From contig CM055104.1 in the NCBI GenBank assembly GCA_029204225.1, positions 52,506,294 through 52,570,293 on the forward strand: DNA of 64,000 nucleotides, given 5' to 3'. The first letter of the stretch is position 1. The number at the start of each line of letters is the position of its first letter. Positions 58,871 to 64,000 of this stretch are shown here, one piece after another. The stretch is from Diphasiastrum complanatum. Taxonomy: Eukaryota; Streptophyta; Lycopodiopsida; Lycopodiales; Lycopodiaceae. The notes beneath the pieces were generated by a model. It was given only the letters and a program-made list of their open reading frames with translations. It was not told where the DNA came from and did not search any database. The translations under genes were made by a program, and so were the position numbers.

Positions 58871-59153
58871 CCCCACCCCCCCAAAAAAAAGGAAATGGAT
58901 GGGCTTTTTTTAATCTTAATGATACAATTGAAATTAGATGGCTGACATGGAGCGTTCAGATTTTGCCAAGTGTCATAGATCAATCATTCAAAAGATTACA
59001 CATGTCTAGCATCCAACTGAGCAGGCTTAGATCACATATGGGGAGCCATTTGCTTTTGACACGAATACCACCACTTTGCTCCTCCCCCCTTTTTTTTCCT
59101 TTCTTTTACTCTCTCCCTCCCCGCCTTCGAGTATTTCTTTCTTTACTCGTATC

Positions 59154-59160
59154 TATAAAA
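59154..59160 (+). promoter_or_regulatory. TATA box of the VID27-like gene
   Basis: TATAAAA, preceded by a CT-rich pyrimidine patch (59085-59150). It would place the transcript start near 59185-59190 and leave a leader of about 440 bp. Confidence 0.6.
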
Positions 59161-59304
59161 AGGAAATATGTATGTGCGCGCGTGTCTATCTTCAGGTCGG
59201 TGGAGCGATCCATTTTGTGGGCATTTTCTGAAGTGGGTTTCTTCCCTGCGCGCAAATGCAACAACAATAGTACTCGTTTTCATCATCTTTTGGCTGCTAG
59301 CTGC

Positions 59305-59625
59305 TGGCTGCTCTCTCAAGGGATTCAGAGGGTAAGTCTATAAAACCAGCCCTTCTGTCTCCTTCTATCACTTTTCTGCTTTGTTGGGCTGTTCAATTTG
59401 CTTCAGCAAAGCAAGGCATTAGGTCTAAGGCACAAGATCCCTTGTTCTAGGCTACGATTTCTGAGCAATTTGGCTGCTGCTTTCGCAAAGGATTCTCAGG
59501 CAAGTATGTAATACCAACACCACCATTTCTAATTTGTATAATTATTCTTCTGCTTTGTAGGGCTGATCAATCGCTTCAGCAAAGCAACAAAAGCCACAGG
59601 CACAAGCCTCTTTGTCTAAAGATTT
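59305..59625 (+). repeat. Duplicated 5'-UTR exon/intron segment, about 170 bp
   Basis: Two imperfect copies share TGGCTGCT, GGATTC, TTCTGCTTTGT, GGGCTG, GCTTCAGCAAAGCAA and AGGCACAAG. Copy 1 has a GT donor (GAGG/GTAAGT at 59331/59332). Copy 2 has CAG/GCAAGT at 59500/59501, which fits the rarer GC-AG donor. Copy 2 keeps an acceptor (CTTTGTAG/GG at 59560/59561), whereas copy 1 reads TTGTTGGG at that place. So the 5'-UTR intron probably spans 59332-59560, or the shorter 59501-59560. Confidence 0.65.
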
Positions 59626-59631
59626 CTCATT

Positions 59632-61215
59632 ATGGGAGCCTCGAATAGCCGAGAAGGAAATCTAGATGGGTCAGATTCAGAATCCGAAGATTCATCTTCT
59701 GCGTCAGAGGGGAGCTTTCATTCTGCTAGTGGAGGATCTAATATTAGGGTTAGCTCTAACTATAAGGAAAGTGGGTTGGATTCTAAGTTGAATGCGCTTT
59801 CTTTGAACGAAAAGCAACCGTTACCATCACAGAAAGTGAAGCTCTATCACCATATAGGCGGCAGCACTTCGAAATCAAAGTGGGTTGTTGCTGAGAAGCT
59901 GGCAGGGTGGGAATTTGTGAAAGGGGGTGGAGATGAGGATATAGAGGATGAAAGGGGAGATGAAGCCGAGGAAGAAAGTTGGAAACTAGGGCCAAATGTG
60001 TGGGTCTTGAAGATTGGCCAGCGTGTCCGCGCAAGGGTAGATCAGAGGCTGCAGGTGAAATTTTTTGATGAAACATTGAGGGTGGATTTTGTGTTTCTGG
60101 GAGTATGGGCTATGAAGTTTTTCAGTTATGAAGACTACAGAGATTTTTCAACGGAGTTTAACAATTGCTTATTTGAGAACACTTACCATCTTGAGGCAAC
60201 AGAGGAAAACAAGTTCAAGGTTTTTGGGAAAGATTTTGCAGCATGGATGCAACCCGAGGTTGCAGATGAATCTGTGTGGGAAGAGGCCGAGGAAACTTTA
60301 GATAAACCCAAGCCAGAAGAAGTGAAAGAGACATACAATGAGCTGCTGAAAGGAGGTATCAGAAGTGTTACAATGGGAGCCCTAGACCACAGTTTCCTTG
60401 TCAGCGATTCTCGGATTGATGCGTTTCGGAACACACCATCTGGATTACATGGGAAGAGTGTTTCTTTTCAGTTTCAAGAAGACACCAGTGGCAGTGGTGG
60501 CAAATCCTTCCTGACCCCAAAGAAGGGAATGCTTGTTAGAGGGGAAAGTAATATGATGATTCTTAGTCCCGCTAAGGAGAAAACTCCCCAGGCAACTGGT
60601 ATTCATCAGCTTGACATTGAGTCAGGGAAGATGGTTGCAGAATGGAAGTTTGAGAAGGATGGAACCCCAATCACAATGAGGGATGTGACAAATGAAAGCA
60701 AATCTGCTCAGCTCGATCATACAACATCAACCTTTCTGGGTTTGGACGATAACAGGCTTTGTCGATGGGACATGCGAGATCGACATGGGATTGTTCAAGA
60801 GCTTGCCAGCCCGGTGTTGAATTGGACTGAAGGGCATCAGTTCTCTAGAGGCACAAATTTCCAGTGCTTCGCGACAACTGGCGACGGCTGTGTGGTGGTT
60901 GGATCCAAAGATGGGAAAGTTCGCCTTTATGGAACCACATCGATGCGCCAAGCAAAGACAGCTTTTCCAGGGTTGGGCTCTCCTATAACCCATGTTGATG
61001 TCACTTACGACGGTAAATGGATCCTTGCCACAACAGATACGTACATGATTTTGATCAGCACTGCATTCAAGGATAAGGATGGCAAAACTAAGACAGGATT
61101 CACAGGCAGGATGGGAAGCAGAATCGCTGCGCCAAGGTTTATGAAGCTGACTCCAGTTGATGCATACATGGCCGGGAAAAATCACAAGTTTCATGGGGGT
61201 CAATTCTCTTGGGTA

Positions 61216-61307
<92 letters not shown>

Positions 61308-61895
61308 GCTTTAGAATATAAACTGCTTGATATAAAGGTTTTCCTCCCTGTTTTGAAGTTGTAAGGGATCAATGGGGATTGCAAATATGCCAGGAGACCA
61401 CTTTGCATGTTAATTGGTTTGAATTCAAGAGTTTAGTTTAATCTTTGCTAAATTCAATCTTTGTATAAGATCCCTGAGTAAAGTTCATAGAGGGAGAGAT
61501 TCCGGAATAGAAGTAGTTCTGTGAGTTTTTACTTCCACATGCGTGCCTGAAATGCTGTTCATTTTTTTTGGGGGTTTTCCTTTAGGAAAAAAGGTGGCTT
61601 ACAAGTATCTGCTCTGGTACAGGTTACTGAAAGTGGCAAGATGGAGCGTCATTTGGTTGTCACAGTAGGAAACTTCACGGTCATTTGGGACTTTAGGCGC
61701 GTCAAGCAAAGCGACCATGAGTGTTACAGGCATTCAAAGGGCAATAAAACTTGTTATTGCTACAAGATTGTTCCCAAAGATGAATCTATCATTGATAGCA
61801 AGTTCATGCATGACAAATTCAACTCTCCATACTCTCCAGAGGCTCCTTTGGTTGTTGCAACTCCCAGATACATTAGTTCGTTTAATGTTGAGTGA
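59632..61895 (+). CDS. VID27-family protein, CYPRO4-like
   Basis: Two coding exons: 59632-61212 and 61623-61895 (donor TTGG/GTACAT, acceptor GGTACAG/GTTACT), giving 617 residues, near the length of Arabidopsis CYPRO4-type proteins. The family is named after yeast Vid27, linked to vacuole import and degradation; the plant role is not well defined. The N-terminus MGASNSRE fits an N-myristoylation site. An acidic, serine-rich stretch follows, then VKLYHHIGG and [16 protein letters not shown]. The Vid27 C-terminal beta-propeller-like part starts near residue 270: [17 protein letters not shown] (about 365-382), [48 protein letters not shown]. Exon 2 completes it ([36 protein letters not shown]). 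If the intron were retained, translation would run into the CT/CA repeat and end early. The gene looks intact. Confidence 0.93.
61216..61306 (+). repeat. (CT)n(CA)n microsatellite in the VID27-gene intron
   Basis: A (CT) run of about 60 bp followed by about 30 bp of CA, starting 4-5 bases after the splice donor at 61213. Its pyrimidine-rich nature so close to the donor is unusual. Confidence 0.95.
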
Positions 61896-62694
61896 GTCTA
61901 ATTCCAGAAGCCTTCAGCTGGATTACCAGCCAGGAAAGATGCAAGGTTATTTCGCCTTGAGGCCTTTGTGGTCTGTTAGTGTGGGCTAGAAACCTCTATG
62001 TTTTCATTGATACTTTACATCTGTTATTTTCTCAAGTCATTTAGCCTGTAAAATTGTGAGCTTCTTTGATGTAAAATATTACTGTTTGGAACTTGATACA
62101 TAGCTTGTATTGCCTCTTGGTGTGCTATCTGCATTTGTCTGCAGAAAAACTGTTGTCTGGTCTTGTACTGATTTGATTGCCCTGTGTAGAAAGAATTGAT
62201 CAGTTGACCATTTACTGTTTTTTAAAAAAAGTTTGCTTCATTGAACATAATCTAATAGTAACTTGGTCAGAATGATTTCTCTGAAGCGCAAATTCAATGT
62301 TCTGCTTGTGTTTTACAAATTTCAGGCTTAAGTAATTGATGCTATACTTTATGTCAAACCCTTCTGCTGCTTAATACCTACTACTTTTTCCTATGAATAA
62401 ATGCACCAGGGTGTTTCCTTCTGCTGCTTAATACATACGAGCACATTAAAGGTGGGTCAGCATGGGGATATGCTTGCAGTAACAAAGTCTTAGAACTAAT
62501 GCACATGAGTATTACAGTGCATTTTGAAGCATTCTCTAGTGGCTGTTTTATTAACTAAGCTTGTAAGTGCTATATCCTTAGCCACCTCAGTGCACAATAT
62601 GCAAAACAGCTTCGTTGTCATCTTAGATGCTTGGAAGATATCGATCATCCATCTAGTTTTTTGTTGCTTACAGGGTTTGCATATTGGAGTTGTT
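61896..62694. other. VID27-gene 3' UTR and intergenic DNA
   Basis: The likely 3' UTR of the VID27-like gene covers the first few hundred bases. No further gene is seen. CTTCTGCTGCTTAATAC occurs twice, at about 62361 and 62419. Confidence 0.5.
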
Positions 62695-62697
62695 GCA

Positions 62698-62753
<56 letters not shown>

Positions 62754-62755
62754 GG
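62698..62755 (+). repeat. Compound (TG)n(GA)n(G)n microsatellite
   Basis: About 23 bp of TG, then about 23 bp of GA, then a run of about 13 G. The G run could be error-prone in assembly. Confidence 0.95.
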
Positions 62756-64000
62756 ATTTTGAAAGAAGAAATAGGAGCAAAGAGTTGTCAAGATGTACAC
62801 CTTAGGCAGAGTTCATTTATGCAAACATATCTAGCATCAAAGCTTGAAACTGAATCATTTTTATTTTCATAATTCATTTTCAAGGTAATCTTTATGATAT
62901 TTAAAGAATCGTGATAAAATGACTGTCACAGCTCATTTGTGTTTTTTAGCTAACATTTTCTTCATATTTCATCTATCATAGGTGCCATCATTGTTGCTTT
63001 ATCAATGTAATCTCTCTTTTGATCATATTAGTTGATGTTTCATGAGACTCTTATTAAACATATTAATGTGTTAAATAGTGTTCTAGTGTTGGACCAAGCA
63101 ATTCCTAATTTTGGGTATGCTTATTGGTGACTTTTTTTTAATTGGCTGTGTAGTATGCCCATTTCCTAGTATAGATCAAACCATCTATTGCTCAATGTAC
63201 TTGTATTAGTTCTCTACCCAATATCAATTTCTTTTTGTCACCTTTTGATAGACTAGGGTATATCTTTTTTTCTAAATTTGGAGCCAAGTTTGTGATGTTA
63301 ATCTTTCAATTAGAATAAGTTGAATGATTCCTTCCTTGAGAAATTATGTATGTGGTATGATTAAAATACTATCCCAAAACATGAATGTTGGGGTATACTC
63401 AAATGCCTTGCTATAAGGATGGTAACTTGTAAAAAATGTATTATGATAATATTTATGTTCATAAATTCTCATATTTCATTGTTTGGCCTCATGCCTCTCT
63501 TTGCATGAATTGTTATTTGCAAATACAATTAAGACATATAGGACCTATTTATCTACTATGGCCAACCTTCAAAATTCCAAGCACCTCCTTTAAAGTTGAC
63601 TTTTTTGACAAACAACATTGACCAACTTGAATATATAGTATTGCCTTTCAAGGCAAGACAAAAAACCTCTATAAGCATCAAGGGGTATGCATATTATACT
63701 ACCTGAATACGTGCTAAAGATTCTTCTTGAGAGGTAGTCATGATTAGCTTTCTAATGCTACTATATGTTTAATAAAGCATATTATTTGAGTCTGATACGT
63801 TGTGTAAGAAGTGTTGATATCTAAAATTGTTCAAAAATAGTTTAGTTTCAAAATAGACCACAATCATAGAAGAGGTTAGAATGGAGACTCTTGAACAACA
63901 CTTCAAGATGATGGCCATTGAAATAGATAAAGTATCCAAAATGATGGCCAATAGAGTAACTAACTCCTCGATTTGTAACAACATGAATTAATGTTTATCA
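62756..64000. other. AT-rich intergenic DNA, no gene seen
   Basis: Strongly AT-rich with short chance frames only. I see no element ends, RNA genes or domains. Confidence 0.5.

Noticed and set aside
61139-61408. Minus-strand frame with CVCVCV and ERERER
   Set aside because: Shadow of the CT/CA microsatellite in the VID27-gene intron.

Overview
This is nuclear DNA of a flowering plant. Three host genes (eRF1, a trihelix transcription factor and a VID27/CYPRO4-type protein) have plant-style sequences. The repeats are typical of plants: Ty1/copia elements primed by tRNA-Met, Ty3/gypsy elements with the tRNA-Asp-type TGGCGCC primer site, a LINE, and long GA, TA, CT and CA microsatellites. The low gene density and layers of LTR elements suggest a medium-sized or large genome, perhaps of a woody dicot or magnoliid. 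The species cannot be told from this window.

Layout. About 1-6.6 kb is the 3' part of a gypsy element on +: pol, then a spacer with a 25-bp satellite, extra reading frames downstream of integrase, and a probable LTR. A minus-strand gypsy protease/RT piece follows (6.6-7.9 kb). The intact, single-exon eRF1 gene lies at 10.07-11.38 kb, with its leader and promoter motifs from about 9.0 kb. From 14.3 to 25.5 kb is a nest of elements: a minus-strand gypsy with its LTR at 14.6-15.4 kb, copia pieces inserted in it, a copia LTR at 23.4-24.3 kb, and an Athila-like LTR with primer site ending near 25.0 kb. A small host exon of unknown product sits at 25.9-26.3 kb. A LINE fragment at 27.0-30.3 kb is split by a non-coding, non-autonomous LTR element. 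Worn gypsy pieces and an LTR carrying four G-boxes (31.4-33.7 kb) come just before the trihelix gene (34.13-35.11 kb).

From 38.3 to 55.8 kb is a second nest. A plus-strand gypsy of the same family as the one at 14.6-22.9 kb is split by a copia element, and that copia itself contains a solo LTR with a clean 5-bp target duplication and a minus-strand copia. At 55.8-58.5 kb are LTR edges, a tRNA-Gly-like relic and an unidentified coding scrap. The VID27 gene (59.63-61.90 kb, two coding exons) has a TATA promoter, a duplicated 5'-UTR intron segment, and a CT/CA microsatellite a few bases inside its coding intron. The rest is AT-rich and shows no gene.

The host genes form no pathway together: one ends translation, one is a DNA-binding regulator, and one is a putative vacuole or vesicle-related protein. 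The strongest biological oddity is that the eRF1 stop-codon recognition motif reads NIKN instead of NIKS. The most unusual element feature is a gypsy family with conserved extra reading frames downstream of integrase, one copy of which is also laced with a 25-bp satellite. All LTR elements here are treated as fossils; none looks whole.
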